From SZAS-79 sp965279075 (lineage in GTDB: Bacteria; Pseudomonadota; Gammaproteobacteria; Burkholderiales; SG8-39): a DNA stretch of 64,000 bases. The translations under genes and the position numbers were made by a program. Positions 15,705-23,560 of the stretch are shown piece after piece; the first letter of the stretch is position 1; every line of letters begins with the position of its first letter. Where the stretch lies: the NCBI GenBank assembly GCA_965279075.1, contig CBDIHI010000010.1, positions 1-64,000 of the forward strand. Direction: 5' to 3'. Below the pieces are notes generated by a model. That model did not search any database, was not told the DNA's origin, and worked only from the letters and a program-made list of their open reading frames with translations.

Positions 15705-16706
15705 TTGAAACTTTCCGTCCTCGACCAGTCCACGTCGTCCGAAGGCCGCCCGCAGTCGGCAGCCATCCGCGAGAGCATGGACCTCGCGCGCCTGTGCGAC
15801 CGGCTCGGCTACCACCGCTACTGGGTCTCCGAGCACCACCACAGCGACAGTATCGTCGGCAGCGCGCCGGAGGTGCTGATGGCCGCGATCGCCTCGACTA
15901 CGGAACGCATCCGCGTCGGTAGCGCGGGCGTCATGCTGCCTCATTACTCCGCGCTCAAGGTGGCCGAGCAGTTCCGCGTGCTGGAAGGCATCGCGCCGGG
16001 CCGCATCGACCTGGGCGTCGGCCGTGCGCCCGGCTCCGACCGGCTGACGGCCATGGCGCTGAACCCGTACGCCAACGCGGCGGACGATTTTCCGCAGCAG
16101 GTGATCGACCTGCAGGCCTGGGTATCGGGCGCGCCGCTGCAGGAAGGGCATCCGTTCCGCGCGATCGAGGCGCACCCGACCGGTCCCACGCATCCCGAGC
16201 TGTGGATCCTCGGCAGTTCCGACTACGGTGCCCAACTGGCGGCGCATTTCGGATTGCCGTATGCGTACGCCTACTTCTTCAGCGATGGGCGCGGGGTGGA
16301 ACAGGCTCTGGACCTCTACCGGCGCAACTACCGCCCGAGCGTCGCGCACCCGAAGCCGCAGGCGACGATCTGCGTCTGGGCGCTGGCTGCCGACACCGAG
16401 GCGGAGGCGCGCAGGCTCCTGCAGACCCGGGAACTGTGGCGCGTGGGTTTCGAGCGCGGCCTGCGCAACCCGCTCGTCACGCCGGAAGAGGCGGCCGCCT
16501 ATCCGTACAGCGACGCGGAACGCGCCGTCGTCGAGCGGATGCGCGCCAAGGCCTTTGTCGGCACCGGCGCGCAGGTGGCCGGCAAGCTCACCGAACTTGC
16601 CGCGCGCCTCGAGCTCGACGAGCTGGTCGTCGTCACTTGGACCTTCGATCCCGCGCCGCGGCATCGTTCGTACGAGTTGCTCGCGAGAGAGTTCGGGCTA
16701 GCCTGA
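15705..16706 (+). CDS. LLM-class flavin-dependent oxidoreductase (luciferase-like)
   Basis: 333-residue TIM-barrel flavoprotein of the luciferase-like monooxygenase family, MsnO8-type: N-terminus MKLSVLDQSTSSEGRP, then WVSEHHH, VGSAGVMLPHYSALKVAEQF and GRIDLGVGRAPGSD. It probably uses FMNH2 from a partner reductase; substrate unknown. The start is TTG at 15705, 11 nt after thrC; no better start exists. Its last bases overlap the end of the convergent MFS gene (16698-16706). Confidence 0.9.
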   Translation: MKLSVLDQSTSSEGRPQSAAIRESMDLARLCDRLGYHRYWVSEHHHSDSIVGSAPEVLMAAIASTTERIRVGSAGVMLPHYSALKVAEQFRVLEGIAPGRIDLGVGRAPGSDRLTAMALNPYANAADDFPQQVIDLQAWVSGAPLQEGHPFRAIEAHPTGPTHPELWILGSSDYGAQLAAHFGLPYAYAYFFSDGRGVEQALDLYRRNYRPSVAHPKPQATICVWALAADTEAEARRLLQTRELWRVGFERGLRNPLVTPEEAAAYPYSDAERAVVERMRAKAFVGTGAQVAGKLTELAARLELDELVVVTWTFDPAPRHRSYELLAREFGLA

Positions 16707-17901
16707 GTCTTCCTCGGGCGGCTTCACCTTCCTGAATTTCGCGTACAGCAGCAGGTCGTACACGATCTTTATCCCGCCCGCTGCGATCAGCGGCCAGCCG
16801 AAAGTGGAGATCCCGAGCAGGTAGCCCGCAAGCAGCGGGCTGACGGCGGACGCGAGGGCTCCGCGGCACCGCGGTGATGCTCGCCGCCGCCGGTCGCTCC
16901 GCCGGCGAGACGACCGCCATCACGAACGAGCTGCGCGTCGGCACGTCCATTTGCGACAGCGCGCTGCGGACGAACAGCAGCGCGATCGCCCAGGCGAGGT
17001 CGGGCACGAACGGGATCAGGATCAGGCACACGCTGGAGGGGATGTGCGTGAAGACCATCGTGTTGACGAGCCCGAACCGCCCCGCGATGCGAACCGCGGC
17101 GAAGTAGGACGCCGTGGTCAGCAGCCCGGTCCAGAAGAAGACCACGCCGGCGGTGGAGATCGACATCCCGAAGCGCTGGTAGAGCCACAGCGCGACCATG
17201 GACTGCACGACGAGGCCGCCGCCGAACGAGTCCAGGCTGAAGAGTGCTGCCAGCGTGTAGACCGTCTTCTTCGACTTGCCCAGCGGCGCCGTCGGCTTGT
17301 GCGCTTCCGTCACCATTGCCTTGGGCAGCCCGCGATACACGAGCGCCGAGGCCACAGCGAGGGCCGTGTAGAAGGCGAACATGCCCTGCATCGCGGCCAT
17401 GGGTTCGACGCCGTACCCGCCCAGCCAAGCCGGGAGACCCGCCGCGAGCGAACCGAACGCGGCGACCAGCGTGCCGACGACGCTGTAGCGCGCGAACATC
17501 GCTGTCCGTGCCTTGTCGCTCACGACGCGGGACAGCACCGCGTGCTCCAGCGGCAGGAACACGCTGACGTCCCCGCTCGAAGGATTCAGCGTGCCGACCA
17601 GCGCGACCAGCAGCAGCGGCCAGAAGCCGGTCAGCGTCGCGAACCCCAGGCCGGTGGCAGCCATCAGGACGGTGGCCGCGAGCAGCAGCGTGCGGTAGTG
17701 GAACCGGTAGGCGTGCAGCCCCACCAGCAGCGTCAGCGCGCCGGAGCCGAACAGCGTGGTCGTGGCGATGACGCCGACCTGCAACGGGGTGAACCCGAGT
17801 TCGAGCAGGTACAGCGGCAGCAGCAGGCTGACGTAGCCGTCGCCAAAGGCCCGCAGGCCTTTGGCGGCGAGGAGGCGGTTGACGTGGGTGGCGCTACTCA
17901 A
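16698..17901 (-). CDS. MFS transporter, frameshifted near its C-terminus
   Basis: Major facilitator superfamily protein with about 12 membrane segments. The start is TTG at 17901 (MSSATHVNRLLAAKGLRAFG), overlapping the stop of the MBL-fold gene by 8 nt. The frame is broken in the GGG run at about 16855-16858: the upstream part continues as nonsense after AAASITAVPRS, while the family-like ending SLASAVSPLLAGYLLG through FRKVKPPEED and stop at 16698 is in another frame. Removing one G restores the gene at about 400 residues. Substrate unknown; it is co-oriented with the MBL-fold and SOD-rhodanese genes. Confidence 0.82.
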
Positions 17902-18817
17902 GTTCGAGTTCCAGGTAGACCTGGAATGCGTTGCGGCGGCTGAGGTCGCGGAAGTTCGCCATCCGCGAAAACTGCGACTGGTCCAGCTGGTCCACGGCTT
18001 CCTCCACCGAAGCGCCGGCATCGAGCTTCGCTTTCACGCTGCCGCGAAGGAAGGCGAGGTAGTCGCGCGTGTCACTCACGGCCCGGGCCGGGGTGGTGGG
18101 CGAGCCGTGCCCGGGGACGAGTGTCTTCGGGGCCAGGCGCAGCAACGCGTCGAAAGTGCCCAGCCAGTCTGCGCTGCGGCCCGCCGGGATCACGGCCAGC
18201 AGTCGTTCTGTGTAAACGATGTCCCCGGTGAACAGGATGCCCGGGCCGGGCAGCCATACCGCAATGTCACCGCGGGTGTGGGCCGCGCCGAAGTGCATCA
18301 GGCGGATGTCCGTGCCTCCTAGGACGATCCTGCGCTCACCGGTGAATTCCTCGGCCGGAACCGCGATGACCGTGCCTTCCGCCTTGTCCTTCAGCAGCGT
18401 GCGGGAGGCCTCGAGCTGCATTCCCCCGGACTCGCGCATCAGTTTGACCGCGTGGGAATGCGCGACGATGGGAACGCCGAGGTCCCGGAAGTAGGCGTTG
18501 CCGTGCCAGCGATTCGGCTGGCTGTTGGTGTTGACCACCCATCGCACCGGCGCATTCGTGACTTGCCGGATGGCGTCGTGAAGGGCGCGGGCGGCCCTCA
18601 CCGAGGGACCGGTGTCGATCACAACCACGCCTTCGGGCGTCACTATGAAGCCGAGATTGGCGTTCACGCCGCCGTTTTCGTACGTCGGGGGGCCGAGGTC
18701 GGCGACGACTGCGTACGCGCCGCCGCCGAGCGGGACCGGCTGCAGGGATAGTTCTGCGGCGTCGCACGGAAGCGACCACGCTACGCAGGCGGTTGCGAGA
18801 AGTGGTGCGAGTTTCAT
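17894..18817 (-). CDS. Exported MBL-fold protein lacking the HxHxDH metal motif
   Basis: 307 residues from ATG 18817, with a signal peptide (MKLAPLLATACVAWSLPCDA). Metallo-beta-lactamase fold: VVVIDTGPS (~65-72), FGAAHTRGD with His180, GILFTGD with Asp199, and LVPGHG are present. The expected HxHxDH at 98-103 reads NSQPNR, so all four ligands are replaced (His98 to Asn, His100 to Gln, Asp102 to Asn, His103 to Arg). One metal site should be lost. Periplasmic location is inferred from the signal peptide. It lies between SOD-rhodanese and the MFS gene in one orientation. Confidence 0.87.
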   Translation of the reverse strand: MKLAPLLATACVAWSLPCDAAELSLQPVPLGGGAYAVVADLGPPTYENGGVNANLGFIVTPEGVVVIDTGPSVRAARALHDAIRQVTNAPVRWVVNTNSQPNRWHGNAYFRDLGVPIVAHSHAVKLMRESGGMQLEASRTLLKDKAEGTVIAVPAEEFTGERRIVLGGTDIRLMHFGAAHTRGDIAVWLPGPGILFTGDIVYTERLLAVIPAGRSADWLGTFDALLRLAPKTLVPGHGSPTTPARAVSDTRDYLAFLRGSVKAKLDAGASVEEAVDQLDQSQFSRMANFRDLSRRNAFQVYLELELE

Positions 18818-18856
18818 GGGTCGTCCTTGTTTGACCAGCCTTGCTGGCGGTCCGCA

Positions 18857-18899
18857 CAGGCCCATTCCGGGAGCGTGATTTCTGACCCGGATGGGCCTG
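18857..18899. other. Stable hairpin between SOD-rhodanese and MBL-fold genes
   Basis: CAGGCCCAT (18857-18865) pairs with ATGGGCCTG (18891-18899), then after a bulged T18866 CCGGG (18867-18871) pairs with CCCGG (18886-18890); the loop is 14 nt. There is no T-run on either side, so it is more likely an mRNA processing or stability element between the two genes than an intrinsic terminator. Confidence 0.6.
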
Positions 18900-18942
18900 C
18901 TTCGGGAGCCGCTTGCGGATCGCACATCCGATTCATGCCTTG

Positions 18943-19896
18943 CTACGCGAACATCTTCATCGGGCCGCCTGCGGCTTTCCATCCCGAGTGGCCGACCTTC
19001 ATGTAGCTCGCGTCGAAGCCGGCTTCGCGCAGCGTGATGGCGGTCTTGCAGCCGACGTGGAAACCGTAGGCGCAGTACACGACCACGGGATCCTCCTTCG
19101 ACAGCTCGCCCATCCACTCCTGCACACGCTCCGGGTCGCGCCAGACGGCGCCATCGGCGATGTCCTGCTGCCGCGACACGAAGTGCCGGGGACGCGCATC
19201 GATCAGCTGGACGGGCTTCCCCTCGCGCATCATGTCGCGCACCTCCTCGACGCCGACGCCCGGCAGGTCGCCGAACTCCTTCTGCACCAGCGGGCGGGGC
19301 GGCGCGACATGCATTGCGTCTTCGAGCCGGCCTTCGACCGCGGACCAGTCGAGGTTGCGAAAGTACGTGTCCACGTAGGCCGTTGCGTTCGCCCCGAAAT
19401 CGATGTGGTAGGCGTGCTCGTACATGTCGAGCGCGAGGACGGGGATCGCGCCGGCGATCGACTGGCTGTGGTCCGAGGCGTACTGGTTCACCAGGCGCCC
19501 GTCCCGCGGCACGTAGGAGAGCAGGACCCACCCCGATCCGCCCCCGAGCGCGACGGCCATCGCCCTGAATTCGGCCTTCCATTTCTGCAACGAACCGAAG
19601 TCGCGGGAGAGGGCCTCCCCGATCCCGGGCGTGGGCTGGCCTTCGCCGCCGAGGCAGGCGAAGTAGAGCTCGTGCAGCAGGGTCGAGTTCAGCGCGACGA
19701 GTTCCTCGCGCTTCAGGCCGCTGACCACGTACCCGGGGGCGGTCGCGAAGTCGGTCGACGCGAGCTGGTCCGAGATTGCATTCAGGCGCCTGAGCGCCCC
19801 GCCGTAGTTGTTCTCGTAGTGGCTCTCGATCAGCTTGAGGGACAGGCCGTTGAGGACGTAGGGACGGCAGTAGATCTGTTTTACGGTGTAACGCAT
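18943..19896 (-). CDS. Fe/Mn superoxide dismutase fused to a rhodanese domain
   Basis: 317 residues from ATG 19896 (GGAGG 8 nt upstream; an upstream in-frame ATG at 19956 lacks support). Residues 1-195 are an Fe/Mn-type superoxide dismutase with metal ligands His26, His75, Asp157 and His161 in the usual spacing (ESHYENNYGG, LLHELYF, DMYEHAYH). Residues ~205-317 are a rhodanese domain with catalytic-loop Cys275 (VVYCAYGFHVG). The fusion would couple superoxide removal with persulfide transfer or sensing; no signal peptide is seen. It is upstream of the MBL-fold and MFS genes. Confidence 0.9.
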   Translation of the reverse strand: MRYTVKQIYCRPYVLNGLSLKLIESHYENNYGGALRRLNAISDQLASTDFATAPGYVVSGLKREELVALNSTLLHELYFACLGGEGQPTPGIGEALSRDFGSLQKWKAEFRAMAVALGGGSGWVLLSYVPRDGRLVNQYASDHSQSIAGAIPVLALDMYEHAYHIDFGANATAYVDTYFRNLDWSAVEGRLEDAMHVAPPRPLVQKEFGDLPGVGVEEVRDMMREGKPVQLIDARPRHFVSRQQDIADGAVWRDPERVQEWMGELSKEDPVVVYCAYGFHVGCKTAITLREAGFDASYMKVGHSGWKAAGGPMKMFA

Positions 19897-20142
19897 GGCA
19901 GTGCCTCCAGTCACGGTTCGAAGGCGTCCGCGGCCGGGGATCCGGCGGGCTGGCACTGTGGAGATCGGGGGATTTCGACAGTGCCCGCACCTGGCGCGTA
20001 ACGCTTACAGGATCTGGACGGGGCACCGTCTTGGAGGGGATCAATTCCCGGGGGTCCTGTTTGCCCCCGGAAACACATTACGCGAACGGTCGGGCGCGCG
20101 CAACTTTTGTTACCGTAGCGTCATTCCCCCAAAGGAGAATCC
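19897..20142. promoter_or_regulatory. Divergent regulatory gap with two inverted repeats
   Basis: The 246-bp gap between SOD-rhodanese and the transporter gene must hold both promoters. It has GGCACTGT/ACAGTGCC arms (19952-19959 and 19978-19985, 18-bp spacer) and CCGGGGG/CCCCCGG arms (20048-20054 and 20064-20070). AAAGGAG precedes the transporter ATG. No confident -35/-10 pair was found. Confidence 0.35.
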
Positions 20143-21423
20143 ATGGACGCCACTGAACAGCCGGCAGGCCGACGACTCCTCGCACGGCTGGTCAACGTGG
20201 GCCCGGAGGAGGCGCGTGGGCTGCTCTGGTCGTTCGCTTACTTCTTCTGCCTGCTCGCGGGCTACTACGTGCTGCGTCCCTTGCGCGACGAGATGGGCGT
20301 CGCGGGCGGGGTGAGGAACCTGCAGTGGCTGTTCACCGCGACCTTCGTCGTGATGCTTGCGGCGGTGCCGGCGTTCGGCGCGCTGGTGGCGCGGATGCCG
20401 AGGCAGCGCTTCGTACCCCTCGTCTACCACTTCTTCGTGCTGAACATCGCGGTGTTCTGGCTCCTGCTGGCGCTGGACGTGGAGAAAGTGCTGGTGGCGC
20501 GAGTGTTCTTCGTCTGGATCAGCGTGTTCAGCCTGTTCGTGGTGTCGGTGTTCTGGTCGTTCATGTCCGACTTGTGGTCTAACGAACAAGGACGCCGCCT
20601 TTTCGGGTTCATTGCCGCGGGCGGCTCGGCGGGGACGCTGCTGGGCGCGGGGGTGGCGCTGTCGCTCGCGAAGCCGCTCGGCCCGGTCAACCTGCTGGTG
20701 GTCGCCGCCGTGCTGCTGGAGCTGGCGGTGTTCTGCGCGCGGCGCCTGGAGTCCGCCGCGCCCGAAGGGGGAGGGGAGGTGAAGGCGCCGGAGCCTGCCG
20801 CGATCGGCGGGAACTGGCTCGCGGGCCTCGTGCTTGTCGCGCGCTCTCCCTACCTGGCCGGCATCGCCCTGTGGGTGGCGATGCTGTCGCTTGCGAGCAC
20901 GGTGCTCTATTTCCAGCAGGCCAGCATCGTCGCCGCCGCCTCCGATGACCCGGCTGTGCGCACGCAGATCTTCGCGATGATCGACCTCGCGGTCAGCCTC
21001 CTTACGTTCCTCGTGCAGGTGGTCGCCACCGGGCGCCTGATCCGTACGTTCGGGGTCGGGCCGGCGGCCGCGGCGCTGCCGCTGGCGTTCGCGCTGGGGT
21101 TCGTCGCGCTGGCGCTCGCCCCGGGGCTGCTCGTCGTCGTCGCCTTCCAGGCGCTGCAACGGGCGACCAACTTCGCGCTCTCCAACCCGGCGCGCGAGGT
21201 GCTCTTCACGGTGGTCGACCGCGAGGAGAAGTACAAGGCGAAGAACGTGATCGACATCGTCGCGTTCCGCGGGGCGGATGCGGCCAGCGGGTGGCTGTTC
21301 TCCGCGCTGCGCGGCGCCGGCATGGAACTCGGGACGATCTCGCTTGCGACCGTCCCGGTGGCCGGGCTGTGGCTCGTGCTGGCGCTGGGACTGGGGCGCG
21401 CGCAGGAGAGGCGCGCGCCGTGA
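20143..21423 (+). CDS. MFS-like transporter related to ATP/ADP (NTP) translocases
   Basis: 426-residue polytopic protein with about 11-12 hydrophobic segments. Features such as FCLLAGYYVLRPLRDEMG near the N-terminus and NPAREVLFTVVDREEKYKAKN in the second half are typical of proteins annotated as Npt1/Npt2-type or MFS transporters in free-living bacteria. These are distant from the rickettsial/chlamydial nucleotide exchangers, and the substrate is unknown. It is monocistronic, convergent with the crotonase gene. Confidence 0.78.
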   Translation: MDATEQPAGRRLLARLVNVGPEEARGLLWSFAYFFCLLAGYYVLRPLRDEMGVAGGVRNLQWLFTATFVVMLAAVPAFGALVARMPRQRFVPLVYHFFVLNIAVFWLLLALDVEKVLVARVFFVWISVFSLFVVSVFWSFMSDLWSNEQGRRLFGFIAAGGSAGTLLGAGVALSLAKPLGPVNLLVVAAVLLELAVFCARRLESAAPEGGGEVKAPEPAAIGGNWLAGLVLVARSPYLAGIALWVAMLSLASTVLYFQQASIVAAASDDPAVRTQIFAMIDLAVSLLTFLVQVVATGRLIRTFGVGPAAAALPLAFALGFVALALAPGLLVVVAFQALQRATNFALSNPAREVLFTVVDREEKYKAKNVIDIVAFRGADAASGWLFSALRGAGMELGTISLATVPVAGLWLVLALGLGRAQERRAP

Positions 21424-21476
21424 ATTAAAAAGAATTTTCCTGAAACCCCGCGCCAGGAGCCGCTCTCCAGGCGATT

Positions 21477-21496
21477 TTGTACCGATACCGGTACAA
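21477..21496. other. Inverted repeat between converging genes
   Basis: TTGTACC (21477-21483) and GGTACAA (21490-21496) with a 6-bp spacer, in the 80-bp gap between the 3' ends of the transporter and the crotonase. It could form a weak bidirectional hairpin or be an operator-like dyad; position favours a 3'-end element. Confidence 0.4.
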
Positions 21497-21503
21497 ACCC
21501 GGG

Positions 21504-22301
21504 CTATTTCCCCTTGAACACCGGCTTTCTTTTCTCGAGGAAGGCCACCACCGCCTCGTGCTGGTCGTGGGTGTGCTGCACCAGCGACTGCAGGGAGGAG
21601 GCCATCTCCAGCGCGATCGGCAGGCTGACCTGTTGCGAGTCGCGCAGGAGGCGCTTGGTCATGCGCAGCGAATGCACCGGCTGCGCGGCGATCCGCCCGG
21701 CCAGCGCGCGCGCTTCCGCCATCAACTGGTCGTCGTCGACGACTTTCGACACGAGGCCGATGCGCGCCGCTTCTTCGGCGTCGAGGAAATCGCCCGTGAA
21801 GGTCATCTCGTAGGCCTTGGACAGCCCCACCACGCGCGGCAGGTACCAGGCCCCGCCGTCGCCCGAGACGAGCCCGACGCGCAGGAAGCTCTCGGCGAAC
21901 TTGGCGCTTCGTCCGGCAATGCGGATGTCGCACATGGTGGTCAGGTCGCAGCCCGCACCGATGGCGGCGCCGTTTACGGCGGCGATCGAGGGCGCCTCCA
22001 GGCCGTAGAGCGCGAGCGGGATCCGCTGGATGCCCTGCTGGTAGCCGCGCCGGATCTCGGCCGGGCTGCCGGCGAAGAGGTCTTCCTTGTCCCTCATCTG
22101 CTTCACGTTACCGCCGGAGGAGAACCCGTCGCCGGCGCCGGTGAGGATCACGCAGCCGACGCTGAGGTCGGCGTTGATCCGGTGCGTCGCCGCGACCAGC
22201 GCCTCGACGATGGCCGGGGAGATCGCATTGCGGGTGGCGGGTTCGTTCAGCGTCAGCGTGACGATGCCGCCGTCCTGTTCGTAAAGTACCGGGTCGCTCA
22301 T
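21504..22301 (-). CDS. Enoyl-CoA hydratase/isomerase family protein (crotonase)
   Basis: 265-residue crotonase-fold protein, which hydrates or isomerises acyl-CoA. Oxyanion-hole segments are FSSGGNVKQMRD and AAVNGAAIGAGCDLTTMCD; the residue aligned to catalytic Glu144 lies near ARSAKFAESFLRVGLVSGDGG, and Glu in this region is retained (FAES). It is divergent from two acyl-CoA dehydrogenase subunits across a gap with a dyad operator, so it probably acts in the same beta-oxidation-like route. Confidence 0.92.
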   Translation of the reverse strand: MSDPVLYEQDGGIVTLTLNEPATRNAISPAIVEALVAATHRINADLSVGCVILTGAGDGFSSGGNVKQMRDKEDLFAGSPAEIRRGYQQGIQRIPLALYGLEAPSIAAVNGAAIGAGCDLTTMCDIRIAGRSAKFAESFLRVGLVSGDGGAWYLPRVVGLSKAYEMTFTGDFLDAEEAARIGLVSKVVDDDQLMAEARALAGRIAAQPVHSLRMTKRLLRDSQQVSLPIALEMASSLQSLVQHTHDQHEAVVAFLEKRKPVFKGK

Positions 22302-22326
22302 GCTCTTCGTTCCTCAAGTTGGTGTA

Positions 22327-22345
22327 TCGCGATGGTACATCGCGA
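22327..22345. promoter_or_regulatory. 19-bp dyad operator between crotonase and acyl-CoA dehydrogenase genes
   Basis: Perfect arms TCGCGATG (22327-22334) and CATCGCGA (22338-22345) with a 3-bp spacer, in the 110-bp divergent gap, 26 bp from the crotonase start and 67 bp before the dehydrogenase start. This form is typical of a dimeric repressor of acyl-CoA metabolism (for example TetR-type); no regulator gene is adjacent. Confidence 0.55.
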
Positions 22346-22411
22346 ACCTGGCGGACCGCTCCGGGCGCGTCTCGGCTATATTGGCTGCTACGGTGGTTTG
22401 CGGAGGGTGGG

Positions 22412-23560
22412 ATGCATCAATTCAGGTTCGAGCCGGTGGAGTTGCCGCCGGCCGCGAAGGAACTGCGCGTTCAGGTGCGCGCGCTGATCGCCGGTGAGGT
22501 GGCGCGCGGCGCCTTCAACCCGAGCCAGCACTCGTGGTCCTCGTTCGACGCGGACTTCTCGCGGAAGTGCGGCGAGCACGGGTTCATCGGGATGCTGTGG
22601 CCGAAGAAGTACGGCGGCCACGAGCGCACGGCGCTCGAACGCTACGTCGTCACCGAGGAAATGCTCGCCGGCGGCGCGCCGGTGGGCGGCCACTGGATCG
22701 CCGACCGGCAAAGCGGCAACCAGATCCTGCGCAACGGCAGCGAGCGCGCCCGCATGGAGATCCTGCCGCGGATCGCGTCCGGCACGTGTTTCTTTTCCAT
22801 CGGCATGAGCGAACCGGATTCCGGCTCGGACCTCGCGGCCGCCCGCACCAAGGCCACAAAGGCCGAGGGCGGCTGGAAGATCAGCGGCAGCAAGGTCTGG
22901 ACGAGCAACGCGCACCGCGCGCATTTCCTGATCGCGCTGGCGCGCACCTCACCGAAGGAAGAGGACCGCCACGCGGGCCTTACGCAGTTCATCGTCGACC
23001 TCTCGAAGCCCGGCGTGACCGTGCGCCCGATCTACAACCTGTACGGCGGCCACGACTTCAACGAAGTGGTGTTCGACGAGTACTTCGTGCCCGACGACAT
23101 GGTGATGGGCGGCGTGGGGCAGGGCTGGCAGATGGTCAACGGGGAGCTCGCCTTCGAGCGCTCCGGGCCGGATCGTTTTTTAAGTACCTACCAGCTCTTC
23201 ATGGCATCGATCCGGCAGGTGGGGCCGGAACCCGACGAACGCGCCGCGAGTGAGATCGGCCGGTTCGTTTCCCACATCGCCACGCTGCGGCGCATGTCCA
23301 CCTCGGTGGCGGGCATGTTGCAGAACGGCGAACAGCCCGCCGTCGAGGCCGCCCTGGTGAAGGACATGGGCACGACGCTCGAGCGCGAAGTCCCCGAGGT
23401 CTTCCGCCACCTGGTCCCGACCGAGCCTGCCCTCGGCGACGGCGCGAGCTATCCCGAACTGCTAGGCATGACGATCCTGCAGGCCCCGGGTTTCACCATC
23501 CGCGGCGGCACGCGCGAGATCCTGCGCGGAATCATCGCCCGCGGGCTGGGGCTGCGATGA
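22412..23560 (+). CDS. Acyl-CoA dehydrogenase, probable large subunit of a heteromeric enzyme
   Basis: 382 residues from ATG 22412 (CGGAGG upstream), preferred over the in-frame GTG far upstream. FAD-dependent alpha,beta-desaturation of an acyl-CoA. Contains the flavin/substrate motif FFSIGMSEPDSGSD and the C-terminal GFTIRGGTREILRGIIARGLG, but not a clear FGRPIGxxQ motif, which is in the next protein. Its stop overlaps the start of the second subunit (ATGA). This pattern fits the alpha2beta2 dehydrogenases of dicarboxylate (PimCD) or steroid catabolism. Confidence 0.9.
   Translation: MHQFRFEPVELPPAAKELRVQVRALIAGEVARGAFNPSQHSWSSFDADFSRKCGEHGFIGMLWPKKYGGHERTALERYVVTEEMLAGGAPVGGHWIADRQSGNQILRNGSERARMEILPRIASGTCFFSIGMSEPDSGSDLAAARTKATKAEGGWKISGSKVWTSNAHRAHFLIALARTSPKEEDRHAGLTQFIVDLSKPGVTVRPIYNLYGGHDFNEVVFDEYFVPDDMVMGGVGQGWQMVNGELAFERSGPDRFLSTYQLFMASIRQVGPEPDERAASEIGRFVSHIATLRRMSTSVAGMLQNGEQPAVEAALVKDMGTTLEREVPEVFRHLVPTEPALGDGASYPELLGMTILQAPGFTIRGGTREILRGIIARGLGLR

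Noticed and set aside
15519..16664. Minus-strand frame of 381 codons opposite the LLM oxidoreductase
   Set aside because: Arg/Gly/Ala-biased shadow; the plus strand has clear luciferase-like motifs.
18943..20044. Extension of the MBL-fold frame across SOD-rhodanese up to 20044
   Set aside because: Arg/Pro-rich translation with no homology; the MBL protein begins with a signal peptide at 18817.
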